NCBI GenBank assembly: GCA_963971225.1
Contig: OZ020268.1
Span: forward strand, 57,473,900 to 57,537,899
Source of the DNA: Melieria omissa
Lineage: Eukaryota > Arthropoda > Insecta > Diptera > Ulidiidae
Direction of reading: 5' to 3'
Length of the DNA: 64,000 nucleotides
Shown: in pieces, positions 1 through 11,345 of the stretch
Layout: the number at the start of each line of letters is the position of its first letter
How positions within the stretch are numbered: position 1 is the first letter of the stretch
The notes under the pieces: model-generated
Told to the model about the DNA's origin: nothing
The model's input: the letters and a program-made list of their open reading frames with translations, nothing else
Databases searched by the model: none
Position numbers and translations under genes: made by a program

Positions 1-2250
1 ACAATCTAATTTCTCTAATCTTAAAAAACTGAATTTAAATTAAGAAATAAATTGTTTAATTATTATACTATTTTTATTTAATCTTTTATCTAATCTTAAA
101 AAAATGAGATTGTTTCATGGTTTTATTTAAAACTCCTGATTTTTTTTTTTTAACAAAAATATATATTTTAACTTTCCATTCAATTTTACCCACTAAAATT
201 GATTTCTCTATAAAATTGTTGTGTTTAATTTATTACTTATTTTTAAAAAACATCTGCAGTTATTAGAAGCTCAAAGTAGCTAAACTTAGTAGTCAAAAAT
301 ATTATCTCACAACTTTTTCAAATAGACAGCTTTCTGTGTATGAAATTTGCTTCACAATTGAATGTTTAATCAATGATTATTTCTTTTTGAATCAACCAAA
401 GGTTACATTATGCTAACAGCTGCTTCTCATCGGTTTCACCTCACAATGCCACTGATTATTTCGCTCATTAAGCACAAATTACATTGAATCACAAACTGCT
501 TTGGATTAGTAAAATTTTGCTATAAAATTCCAAATAAAGATTCCTTTCATATTAATTTGCTACATTCTCCACATCCATACATACACAAACCCATAGTCGT
601 ATGTTCGCGCATATGTAAGCAAGCATTATAAACCGTCAGTAAGACTGAATACAAAAAAAATTAAATCTTTTTTAAACAAATTGCATAACAATTAAATGTT
701 GTTTGCGCTCTATAATCGCAACCGGTTCACACAATGCAATCGATTTAGTTATTTTTCATATCACAAACACACACACACACAATAATCTCCAATCCACTTT
801 TGTTCAGTGTTGAATTTGAATTTTGATTAGTCGCTGAAAATTTAAGCGAATAAGGTCACAGCTTGCGAGTGTTTTGCAACCGCCAAATCAATTCAAATCA
901 ATCAATTAGCGCACGTTCGTTCGTTCGTTCGTTCATGTTCAATCAACTCAAATACAAAGTATACAAATGCAAATATGCTTTCATTTCAGTTTTCAACGTT
1001 GAGCAAATTGATTAGTGCTTGATTAATGACAACAACAAAAGTATGGCATATGCAAAGTTCTAAGCATAATGGCCGCCCAGGCCGACGGTACTGTACACTC
1101 CACTATCAGCTGATCGATTGAATTTTGTTATTGAATTCAATTAACAATCGGAATTTTCAATGCTTTCGGTTAGTTGAAGGAGGTTATGAGGTGATTGCAT
1201 GTAGCGCCACGTGTTAAAAGCAGCAACAAAATAGTCTAATTCGAAAACATTGTAAACGGGTGATGTAATGTCATATTTTGATAGCGTACGACTTTTGTGA
1301 TTGACAGTTGGAGTGATTAATTCGAAACATGTGAGTGTGTGTGAGGGTAAAATATTGTAGATTGTAGGGTTCAAGGACATAAAGAAGGTTTTTTCACTCC
1401 CAATGCGAGTTAAAATAATCGAAAAAATGTTTCAAGTTAGTCTAATTTAAATATTAGTGAAGAAAAAGTGTCAGTCTATGTCAGTCGCTTCATGCAAGAA
1501 TGACTGTTCTCCTTCTCAGTGCTGTTTTTCAGCGCTCGAAATCAATTTGTGGCTCTATTCGGTGTGTGTTGACTGTTTTTGTGAATGAATTCAGACAGGA
1601 TATTAATTTGATCTGATCATTAGATAATGAATTTGTAATTTGTAAATTGGCAACATTCGCCTTGAGAGTTTACAACACTGCCAGCACGCCCACTCGGCTC
1701 GTGCACATGCGCAGCGCTCTACACACAAACACGCACACACACATTCGCCTCTAACATTTCGCATTTGCCATAAAAACATTAATCATTCGGCAGCAGCAAA
1801 GAAACGCATCGACGGCAAAGCTCTAGCGAGGCTGCTTTTCGACAATGTGCCTACGCATCGAAGCGTGTTGACGATGACAACGAAAACAACGCCGCCGCCG
1901 CCGTCGCCGTGTAACGCTGCCAGTTGGCCAAAGTAACCAGACAAAACCCGTCGTCGACTGAGCGAGTGCGAAAATGTCTGTCCATCCGTTCGTCTGTCTG
2001 TGCAGCAAACGTTCACTCATGCCGCCAGTTCAATTCATCATTGGGTCGCTTGGCGTCGGATGCATTTTAAATGGAAATATTTTCTTGCAGGAAATGAAAA
2101 CTGTCATAAAGTGATCAAATTCATTCATCATTGCCATGTCAGACGAGTCGAGGGCCGAGCCAGTGGTGCGAAGAAGTGAGATGACTTTCGACGTGGCCCG
2201 TTGGCAGCTGAAGAAGGGGTTGAAAAATGTGTTTCGCTACTTTTCGTTAT
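1..2250. other. Non-coding sequence, upstream or first intron of the unc-4-like gene
   Basis: No convincing exon is seen. The first 700 bases are AT-rich. Short simple repeats occur at about 769-781 (CA), 914-935 (TTCG) and 1720-1743 (CA). A more GC-rich stretch lies at 1680-2230. The short ORFs are low-complexity and show no recognised family. The unc-4-like gene needs an upstream first coding exon ending in phase 1, and I did not find one here. Confidence 0.5.
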
Positions 2251-4510
2251 GAAAGTTGAATTTTTATTCAAAATGTGTAAAATAAAAGCATTTTTCAACC
2301 AAAATTAAATTAGATTCGGTTCCTAAAGAAACTTCAGTAGTTTTCTGTTGCAGATTTCAATTTAAAGTGAGAACAGTTGAGCAAAGACGAGAAAGAAGTG
2401 TTTATTAAAAAGATAATATGAATTTAAAAAAAACCTGTTAATAGAAAAGAATAAAATAGTAAATTCTATTGCTGTTTCTATTTTAATTACGCCAATTTAA
2501 TTTAGTCAATTTTTATATTATTTAAATTTATTTATTAAAAAAATTTTTTTTTTATTTTAATTCCATTTTATTTCTTTTTTTTTAATTTTTATTTATTTTC
2601 ATTTATTTTTAATTTAAATAAATTGTGTAAGAACAAAATATGATAAAATAAAACTAATGAAATTGTATTTATTTTTTTATTTTTAATACAAAATTGTGAT
2701 TATTAATCAAATGTTTACTTAATGGATTAAAAAATATAACTAATTAAATTCAATCAATTAACTAAATACTAACCACTGAATGAATTAGAATCAGCATTCG
2801 ATACTTAAATTATAATTTAAATCAATTAAATGATTCACTGCAACCAAAAAAATAATACATTTTATTTATTTTAATTGAATAAATTTAAATTCCAAATTAT
2901 TATTTTAATTTTAATCTTATTTATTTTAATAATTGAATTTTTTCATTTACAAATTATTATTTTGATTAATAAATTTATAAAGCTATTGTTATGCATACAT
3001 TTTTTTTAAGTTATAAATTTTTATTTACTACTGTTAAAATATTTAGAAATAAAATTTGTAAGTTACATAATTAATTAGCAATCATAATAGTCAAAATTAA
3101 TTAATGAAATATATTATTGATCGAATAAATAAAACTGTTCTATGATTATGTTAAATAAATTAAAATAAAACTTATAATTGGTCAGTTAATTTCATTAAAA
3201 CAATTAGAGCAAAACTTTTTAATTACTTACTTAATTTATAGTTATAATTATTGAGACTAGTTATTTGCTTTATTTATCAAATTACTCGTCACTACAGTAA
3301 TTTCAAAACAATTAAAATTTATTACTTACTACATTATTAATCTTAATAATTTAAATTAATCAGTCATTTCTTAATCCGTACATACAATTGATTAGTTGAT
3401 TATTTAATTTAAAACAGTATACATAATTTTAATTTGTTTCTATTAATTGTGATTATTTAATCTATACTGTTAATCGTGCGTTTAATTGATTAATTTGAAA
3501 CTTTCTTTGTCATTTTAAATTATTTGTATTCATTGTGATGAATTTATTACATTTATTCGTAATTTTAATTTCTTATTATTAATTCTAATGAATTAACTAA
3601 TATAAACAACATTCGTAATTTTCACTTACTGTTATGATTTAAAGTTAAAAAAATAAATTAATTAATTAAAAAAAAGTAATTTTAACCATTTTGATTTGAA
3701 TGTTATTGTAAATAAATTTACTGATTGAATAAATAAAATCAATAAATTATTTTATTATTTAATCCTAACAAAATTAGAATTACAGTTAGAAAATTGATTA
3801 ATTACTTAATGATTAATCATAATAAATTAAATTTGTTAATTATTTACTTAATCAGTACATACAATAATCATTTACTTAATTAATTTAAAAAAATTTTATT
3901 TTTTCATTTATTTGTACTAACTCTAACAACTTAATTAGTGATTTTTGTTGATAGTGTTAACTTATTTATTTCTTTATTCACAAAAGTAAAATTTCTTAAT
4001 AATTATTCCTCTTAAAATTAACATGAGCACTGGCTGCTAAGGCCTTCGGCTCATAATGCTAACTTATTTTTATTTATTGTGATAAATCAATTAATTTAAG
4101 ACAACATTAATCATTTTCATTTATTGCTATTAAGTAATTAAAATCGCAAGAAAATTTAAACCTTTGCATTTATTTGTATCAATTATGACTAAGTAATTAG
4201 TTATTTATGTTCATTGCAATGAATACATCAATTTAAAACGTCATTCGTAATTTAATGAAATTTATTTATGAATAAAAATGACTAAAATTATTTAAAACAA
4301 TATTCGTAGTTTTTATTTGTTTGTAGTTGTTTAACAACGTATTTTAAACAGAAAAGAAATGATTTATTTAAAAAATTTTCATTTTCAATTATCTTTATTT
4401 CACAAATTATTCTTATTAATCACATTCAATTCAATGAAATGAAAATAACAAATATAAATTAATAGGTAATAAATTAGTATTTTTAAATTTTTTGAAATTT
4501 AATTAATCAC
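2250..4510. repeat. Very AT-rich degenerate repeat block
   Basis: About 2.2 kb is made almost only of A and T with recurring TTAATTAAT-like words. A phrase of the form ATTCGTAATTTT followed by ATTTATT and then TTAATT recurs (for example near 3560, 3610, 4235 and 4305), which suggests a decayed tandem repeat with a unit of roughly 100-150 bp. There is no coding content. Confidence 0.5.
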
Positions 4511-6085
4511 CCGATACATTAAATGGTTAATTTTTCTGTTTTTATTGTTGTTGCTAATTTTCCGTTCACCCCACTGCCAGCCAGCCAGCACGGTGCTCGG
4601 TATTTGTGATCAGATAAAAAGTGCCATAATTGGCAATGATTAAAACTTGACTCATTCCATTTCATACAATTTTCACCGTACACTGCACACAGCTCCTCTC
4701 GCCGCCCCGCGCACAGCGGCTGCTCATTAATACTGGCACCGCAGCGACGCAGCGCCGCCACGGTCGCTGAAGCCTTTCTTCTCGGTGTGCAGCGGGCAAT
4801 GGTGGCATGCACACAAGTCATTTGGTTGCCATTGTGCCGCTTGACACTCTGTCATGCAATCGCCGCTGCCGCTGCCACTGCCACTGCCGCCGACTCTCGC
4901 CAATTGCCGTTTGTACACGTTGGCTGTGGCCTCCTTGACGTTTTATTATGTTTTCTCACTTTTGCGCCGAATTACGTTTCGCTGTTTGGCTGCTGCTGCA
5001 ACGACTCGCGCGCGTTTGTAATGTTGCACGCAAATGTTGCAATTCGGATTTTCGACAGAGTGGCGCGCAAGTGGCTACGCCGCAATAATCATAATAAATT
5101 TCAATTAACTTTTTTTAATGCCGAGAGTTATGAGCTGATGCATGTCCTGGCGTTGGTGCTGCAATGTCCTGCAATTTCCCCGAAAGCGCTGCTTCGCCTT
5201 TTTGCAACGGCTGCATGTTGCTGCTGTTTCCGCTTGCTGCTGCTGCTGTTGTTGTTGTTGTCGTTGTTATTAAGTCATTTCGCAGGTAATATGCATATGA
5301 ATGTGTTTGTGTATGCAGTCGTCTGCTTGTGTATATGTGTGTGTGTGAGTGTGTGTGCATGGTGAGTGCTTCCTGCAACACGGTGTTGCATGCTCGCTGC
5401 ACCTACGATTTACGACATTGCCGACACTACGCCCTCAATTTTCAGCTAAAGCATTACTTTGGCCCCGGGGGCGCTTTGAGCACAATGTCCTGCCATCCAT
5501 TTAGCTTGCCTTGGGTCAAAAGTTGTCGCTGTTTGTTGTTGTAGTTGTTGCCTTAACAATTTATTGCATTGTTGGAAGGCATAAAAGAAGTTGGCAGAAG
5601 AGATATGGTCGTGGGGTGGAAGGGTATTTGGACATATGTATATATAGTATGGATTCTTAAAGAGTATAAATGAGCAATGAAGAGCTAGAAGTACTTCTTT
5701 CAGTACTATGAGATGTAAAAAGGTTGTTAAATGGGGCTTAAATAAGGACATACATACTTGTACATATGTATCAAATGTATATATGAGTAGAAGAATGTAA
5801 GGAAGTAAACATTTACAGCATTGAGAGCATTGAATCACAACTCAAAGTCATGGCTTCAAATCTAAACTCAACCAACATAAGGACATCTTTTCTCTTTGTG
5901 ACTGAACCCACAAAATTATAGAATAGTCCGACCCTCGACAAGATATATGTATAACAATAATTACCCAGAAAAGGCTCCAACCACATTGTTCGGGGTTGAT
6001 ATATGTAAAGTCGGTTTCAGTGTGATGAAGTGATGAAAACTTTCGCTTTTCGTGGAAAAGTTTCACTTTTTGTTCGTTACAAAAA
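4511..6085. other. Non-coding unique sequence, GC-richer part at 4560-5560
   Basis: This is mostly unique sequence with CTG/GTT trinucleotide runs (5215-5270) and a GT run (about 5335-5360). Open frames on both strands here owe their length to these repeats: Leu/Cys runs on one strand, Thr/Ala on the other. I see no protein family in them. It probably belongs to the first intron of the homeobox gene. Confidence 0.4.
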
Positions 6086-6509
6086 GATGCAGGGTGATTC
6101 CAAGAACCCTGCTCTTAGTCCCTCTTAGAGTTGTGCCTATTATATATAGGTATATATAATAGATAAATGGACTCTCTTATGGACAAATGTGCGTACAAAT
6201 TATCAAATGGACGAACTACTTATTACTCCTTCAGTGAAGAAAAAAAGATATAGAGCACCGATAGACATAATTGAACAAATCAATAATCAGACCAACGAAT
6301 GAACATTCAGATGTGCCAATGATAGAACAAATCAGCAGTTGAATAAACGTTTATAAAGAGGAAAATAAATGCACGAATGGAGAGAATAAATATAAGAAGA
6401 AGAAAGTTTTAAGAAGAGAAAGGAAATCTATAGAAATAGAGAAAAATTTATAAAACGCAGGTGGATATTAAAACGGGAGAGGGATCTAAGGAGCGCAGGA
6501 GGATAGAAA

Positions 6510-7170
6510 AAATGCAAACGGTTAGAAGAAATGCAGGAGATTAGAAGGAATAGAATAGGTTACAGAGAGTGGTGATAGTAGAAATGGATAGCAAATAAAT
6601 AAAAAACAATCAAGAGGAAAAAATGCAGAAGGTTAGGAGAAATTCAGAAGATTAGAAGGAATCGAATAGGTTAGAGGAAATGAAAGTAATGGAAGTGGAG
6701 AGTGGATGGAGTAAGTTAGAAGGAAATGAAGATAATAGAAATGGATAATAGTTGGATAAAAGAAAATCAAGAGAAAAGATGTAGAAGGTTAGAAGAAATC
6801 CAGGAGGTTAGAAGAAATTGGATAAATAAGAGGAAATGAAAGTAATGGAAATTGAGATAATGGAAATGGATAATAGATAAACAAACGGGAATCAAGAGGA
6901 AAAAATTCAAAGAGAAAGAAATTCAGGAGATCGGAAGAAATGGAGAAGGTTAGAGGAAATGAAAGCAATGGAAATGGAGATAAAGGAAATGGATAATAGA
7001 TAATAAATAAATAAAAGACAATCATAAGGAAAATCTGCAGAAGGTTAATAGAAATTCAGGAGGTTAGAAGGAAGTGGAGATAATGTAATGTATCCATTTC
7101 CACTATCTTCACTCCGCTTAAATGGATAAAAGACAATCAAGAGGGCGATAGAAATGGAGAAGAATGGAAA
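6510..7170. repeat. Purine-rich minisatellite, unit about 105-155 bp, about 5 copies
   Basis: Degenerate tandem copies start near 6516, 6621, 6778, 6903 and 7033. Each carries GCAGAAGGTTAGAAGAAAT, then AGGAGGTTAGAAGGAA, then GAGGAAATGAAAGTAATGG, then GGATAATAGATAAA, and ends near CAATCAAGAGGAAAA. The + strand is almost pure A/G with T. Flanking sequence (6090-6510 and 7170-7480) has the same purine bias but weaker periodicity. Confidence 0.75.
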
Positions 7171-7470
7171 AAACGGGGGACGATAAGGAAGTTGGAGGAT
7201 GATAGCAAAATTGCAGGAGGATAGAAGTAGTAGAAGAAAATAGATATGTAAGAAAATATAAGAAATGGAGTTGGATAGAAGTAATGCAGGCGATTAGAGA
7301 AAAAAATTGAAAAAAGAGCAGAGTAGAGTAAGTGAAAGCAGTATAGTTACAATTAAGTCCGTTAATAGAATTTCAAGGGGATATAGGAAAAGGAGAGAGG
7401 CAGAAGAACTGCAGAAATGTTGAAAGAAAACCGCCAAATGTACAAACGCTCAGGCTAATGTCAAAGGAAT

Positions 7471-8465
7471 GCAGAAACATGCCTATGGTAAGACATTTAA
7501 ATGTACAAGTCCATAGTCTAACAAGCAGACAGATCAAAGAATGAACCATCAACTGAATGATTACGACGTAACCAATACCCTTCAATTACACACACACACA
7601 CACACACAAACATACAGTAGCCTTCAACAACAATGACAACCACAACAACAAAAACATTATTAACAGCAGGCGCAACAATAAGACTTGCGCCAACAATAAC
7701 AACAATAACCGCAACCACATCAGCGCCAAATGCCACAACGCATCGGCAAACAGTTGAAGTGTGTCGACGGTGGCAGCAGCAACGGCAGTTAGCCTGAAAT
7801 ATTAGGGTCCAACTGGTCATTTCGCTCTGTGTTTACAGTGCAATACAATTTTCCTATATGTAAACAACCGCCCTTCGTTGCAGTGTTCAGCCTCTTCTAC
7901 GGCCACTGCTGCCGCTGCCTCGGTCGAGCGCATTTGCCATTTTACAGTTTGCCGTTGCTGCTGCTGCTGCCCGGTTATGCGCTTTCAAATTGAATTCTCT
8001 AGTTGCACACACACACATTTACTCTAATTCACTCACTCACACACGCCAACCCACCTAAGCAAATTGACATTATTTTTGGCCCGTCCAGAGTTGTGTATAG
8101 GATTACAAATGCCACATAATTAAATCGCCCTACAGTAGTTTGGCCGTCAGTGTGCCCGGTTTCGGTAATTGAAATATACGAGTGTTATTATGATTATGAA
8201 AATTTATGATTAAAATTTTCGCCACAGCAACACTTGTACACTTGTGTGCGAGGCATGTGCCGCCCCAAAGCACGCCCACTCTCAGGCCATAGCAACATAT
8301 GAGCATTGTTAGTGCGAGGAATTTTTGCTCGCTTTCCCAGCACTGGTCGGGTTAATTAATGGGTCGAACGAGCATGAATATTCCTTGGGGTATTTTAATA
8401 AAACCAAAATCACTACTGTGCATTCCAGTCAACTTTGAACAAAAATAGTGCAACTATCTTACGAA
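7471..8465. other. Unique non-coding sequence, possible regulatory block at about 8060-8400
   Basis: The block has a CA run (7589-7608), CAA-rich sequence (7630-7720) and CTG runs (about 7954-7970). From about 8060 to 8400 the sequence is balanced in composition and free of simple repeats. It has several homeodomain-type TAAT/ATTA cores and a TTATGAT motif, just upstream of the homeodomain exon. A cis-regulatory role is inference only. Confidence 0.3.
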
Positions 8466-8615
8466 CAGGCGCGGATCCAGAAAAATATTGCGGGGGGGTT
8501 TTAAAAAGTAATTCTTTAATTTTTTTTAAATGCCTTTTAATTTGTATGTAGTTTTATAGTCGATCCAAATATTTCGGGGGGGTTTCGACCCCCAAACCCC
8601 CTGGATCCGCCACTG
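8466..8615. mobile_element. hAT-type MITE, copy 1 (150 bp)
   Basis: The terminal inverted repeats are CAGGCGCGGATCCAG on the left and the complement of CAGTGGCGGATCCAG on the right. The element is bounded by a perfect 8-bp duplication CTTACGAA (8458-8465 and 8616-8623). An 8-bp duplication with CAG-starting ends is the hallmark of hAT elements. It has no coding capacity. A second copy in the same orientation lies at 60329-60483. Confidence 0.93.
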
Positions 8616-9151
8616 CTTACGAAAGTTGATTGGCAAATGCTTTAAAATTAGTAGAAAAATACAGTAGTTTTGTTTGATTTTTAAAAAGCTTTCAACATTG
8701 TTAAAGTCTAAAGTCGAAGGAGAATTTACAAGGTACCAGATTTGCAATCTATTTTGAAAAGGCCTAGGAATAGCTCGAGTGGATCTAAGGTTTCCTGTTA
8801 TTAAACAAAAAGACGAGCATTCATTTTTGAATAAAAACAAATGGTGCATGTGCTGTTTTAAAATATAAAAACGAGGTACATTTGGATTAAAAAAGCAGAC
8901 ATTTAATCTTAAAAAAATGGAACATGTCCTCATTAAGAAAAATGTGGGCTAATCTTCTTAGAGTTTAAGGTGAAGGACGATAGCACAAACTAACCTTTTT
9001 CAGGACTACAATTATGTAGTCCATGTTTTGCAAACTTCTAAACTGAAGTTAACTAACTCTTAAACTATCCAGTTATATATGTATCTATCTATTTACATTA
9101 TCTATCTATATCTTTCTATATTTATTTTTATTATTTATTTATATATTTCAG
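8616..9151 (+). other. Intron sequence before the homeodomain exon
   Basis: This is non-coding. A long minus-strand frame runs across it and the MITE but resembles no family. The end is a run of ATCTAT/TTTAT words and a pyrimidine-rich tract leading to the acceptor TTTCAG at 9146-9151. Confidence 0.5.
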
Positions 9152-9330
9152 GCTTTCCAGGCGATCGTGATGAGGACAGTAATGCTGCCAAACGACGAAG
9201 ATCTCGCACCAATTTCAATTCATGGCAGCTGGAAGAGCTGGAACGAGCGTTTTCGGCCAGTCACTATCCCGACATTTTCATGCGGGAAGCGTTGGCCATG
9301 CGACTGGATTTGAAAGAGAGCAGAGTTGCG
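9152..9330 (+). CDS. unc-4: unc-4-like homeobox gene, homeodomain exon (homeodomain residues 1-46)
   Basis: This internal exon is bounded by acceptor TTTCAG and donor GTAAGT. It starts in phase 1, so one base comes from the upstream exon, and it ends on a complete codon. After a short acidic lead ([13 protein letters not shown]) it encodes the homeodomain from RRRSRTNF to LKESRVA, with the conserved F8, W12 (by position in the helix-1 region), L16 and F20. The split after residue 46 is the usual intron site of paired-class homeobox genes. The sequence [18 protein letters not shown] identifies the Unc-4/Uncx family of sequence-specific nuclear repressors that specify motor and interneuron identity. 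The partner exons are 11022-11161 and 13750-14329. The first coding exon lies outside the recognised sequence. Confidence 0.93.
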
Positions 9331-10200
9331 GTAAGTTTAGTTTAGAGTTTTTGAATTGAATGTTGACCCAAGAATTTGTGAATGTGAAAATTTTTAAAAT
9401 ATTTTTTTTATAATTTTTTATGAAATGTTTTTGTAACAATAATTTTGCATAATATTTTTATATAATTTTTCAACATAACTTTTTAGGTTAATGGGTATAT
9501 ACTTTTTTATAGATATTTTTATATATTTTAATATTTAATATTCATGTTTTAAGTTGAACGTTGTCTATGGAGTATTGTAACATATTTTTTAATAATTGTT
9601 TATGAAATATTTGTTTACAATAATTTTGCAAAATATTTTTATATATTTTTTCAGTTTTATGGGTATATACTTTATTATAGATATTTTTATATATTTTAGT
9701 GTAATATTTTTTAATTATTTTTAGATTTTTTAGTCAAATTTTTTCAATATATTTTTATGCATTTTTTTCAATTATTTTTATACAGTTATTGTTTAATATT
9801 TTTTAATATTAATATTAATATTTAATATTATAATAATTTTTATATGTAATATATAATGATTCAGATTTATGGCGTTCCCAGGATTTCGGGTTTAAGTGAC
9901 ATGTATTTTTAAGTCATAAAATCAAAACTAAAAAATTCAATATTTTAGTATTTTTTTGTTTTAAATTTTGTTTGTACATTTTTGATGTTTATATTTGAAA
10001 TATTTTAAAATTGTACAAAATATTTTATTAGTTCTTTTGTTTTAACATGTGTATATTTTTGAATGCTTCTTACTTGTTACATTGGTTTTACATAAACCTT
10101 AAGTTTGAGTTTAATATTCTTCCAAAATTTATGTTATGTTTTATTTTAATTTTGATTTAATTTGAAGTGTTTTAATTTTAAGTGTTTTGTTTATATTATT
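9331..10200 (+). other. unc-4-like intron 2, AT-rich 5' part
   Basis: This is the intron between the two homeodomain exons. It holds partially duplicated AT-rich sequence. The phrase TGGGTATATACTTT followed by ATAGATATTTTTATATATTTT occurs near 9490 and again near 9660, so about 170 bp is duplicated in tandem. No coding sequence is seen. Confidence 0.5.
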
Positions 10201-10890
10201 CAGGGGTGTCCTGGAATCCAATCGTTGTCGGAATCAGTTTCAAAACTGACAAACATTTCATTTCGGTGTCGTGCATTTCAATTTTATCGATTTCATTTTC
10301 GAATCGATTTTGAATCTGTTTTAGGTGTCGTAGGCCATGACTTAATCGGTTTGGTTATTGGAATCAAACCGATAAGAGAATTTTGTGCAGATTCATGAAA
10401 CTGTGATTTTTTCTGTATGCTGGCTGATATTTCGTGAAGATGGGATCGATGACGCACCCAAATGCGGCTCCACTGCATCCAACACTGGCAAAAATGCCTC
10501 TTTGTTGAGACGGTAGTGGGATATAAATCTGAGAAATAAATTAGCTTAATTGGTAAGCAAGCGCACCAAGAATCAAGTTTGCACTTACACCGATTCAGGT
10601 AGTTCCAAAGGATTGCTATGGTCCCTAAGGATTTTCCTTTTCAACTTCAAGGAGCACTCTTCCTCAAATAACAAAAACGACAAAACGCCGGAACTCATAT
10701 TGTTGTTAATTTATTTTCTTATGTTTTGAGCAAAATATTTCATTTGACATAACAGCTGATTTGAAAATCGGTTTTGTTTTTGTTCGAAAGGAGGCAAAAC
10801 CGAGCAGTTTTCATTACACCATTTGAAATCAGAATTGATTTTCAATTCCGGCAACAAGGCAATTCCGACTCGGTTTCTGCGACACCCCTG
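10201..10890 (-). mobile_element. PIF/Harbinger element remnant in intron 2
   Basis: The element has inverted ends CAGGGGTGTC at 10201 and its complement at 10890, with ATT on both outer sides as a possible 3-bp duplication. On the minus strand it carries the start of a Harbinger-type transposase (see the next entry), followed by an internal deletion. PIF/Harbinger elements duplicate 3 bp on insertion, and the encoded peptide supports that superfamily over hAT, which the CAGGGG end might also suggest. Confidence 0.75.
10410..10698 (-). pseudogene. Harbinger transposase N-terminal fragment, two exons, truncated
   Basis: On the minus strand a methionine codon at 10698-10696 opens a frame reading MSSGVLSFLLFEEE, then RDHSNPLELPES. 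A donor GTAAGT follows just after 10589, and the frame resumes at 10528 after an acceptor CAG with FISHYRLNKEAF and VLDAVEPHL. The pattern NPLELPE followed by YRLNKEAF is characteristic of the N-terminus of PIF/Harbinger DDE transposases. The frame soon loses similarity and stops, and the DDE catalytic core is missing. It is a defunct fragment lying antisense inside the homeobox gene's intron. Confidence 0.72.
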
Positions 10891-11021
10891 ATTGTATTTG
10901 CAAGTCAGTATGATTCTATTTCTATTTGACTATTAATAATAATAAAAAACAAAAAAAAAATTCCTACTATTGAAAATTGTTTTTGGAAAATTTCTGAAAT
11001 TATACGCTTTGTTTCAGATAG

Positions 11022-11161
11022 GTATGGTTCCAGAATCGACGAGCAAAAGTACGAAAACGTGAACATACGAAAAAAGGACCTGGACGACCCGCCCATAATG
11101 CCCAGCCACAGACGTGTTCCGGTGAACCGATCCCGCCCAATGAACTGAAAGCGAAAGAACG
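11022..11161 (+). CDS. unc-4: unc-4-like homeobox gene, recognition-helix exon
   Basis: This internal exon follows acceptor AG at 11020-11021 and ends before GTAAGA. It begins exactly at homeodomain residue 47 and gives VWFQNRRAKVRKRE, completing helix 3 with Q50, N51 and R53 intact. It then encodes HTKKGPGRPAHN, a Cys-containing QTCSGEPIPPNE segment and the beginning of a basic stretch. The KKGPGRPAHN...TCSGEP block is shared by Unc-4 and vertebrate Uncx proteins. Residue 56 is Val where most paired-like proteins have Trp. An upstream AG at 11016-11017 would break the homeodomain frame, so 11022 was chosen. The exon ends two bases into an Arg codon. Confidence 0.93.
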
Positions 11162-11216
11162 GTAAGACAAATACAGCCAAATAAATAGTTATAGGCAAAA
11201 ATAAACATATTACATA
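11162..11216 (+). other. unc-4-like intron 3, start
   Basis: Short intron sequence after donor GTAAGA. The intron runs to 13749 and is mostly filled by the pogo-like/RTE nest described next and an AT-rich pentanucleotide tract. Confidence 0.7.
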
Positions 11217-11345
11217 CAGTGCTTTTCGCTTATAACGAACCCGTTTAAAACGATTTTCCGCCTAAAACAAACCAATCCCAAAAGTACGCGCTCTATGTTT
11301 TCGCTTATTACGGACTCCTTTTAAAGCGAACTTTCGGTTAAAACG

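Noticed and set aside
4787..5365. Long + strand open frame (192 codons)
   Set aside because: Its composition is Cys/Leu/Val runs from CTG, GTT and GT repeats. There is an overlapping antisense frame and no recognisable domain or splice context.
8526..8933. Minus-strand frame of 135 codons
   Set aside because: Its end is hAT MITE sequence (the same peptide IDYKTTYKLKG appears, as IAYKTTYKLKG, from the copy at 60329), and the rest matches nothing.
10201..10890. hAT element, because of the CAGGGG end
   Set aside because: The 8-bp flanks agree at only 6 of 8 positions, while the encoded peptide is of the Harbinger type.
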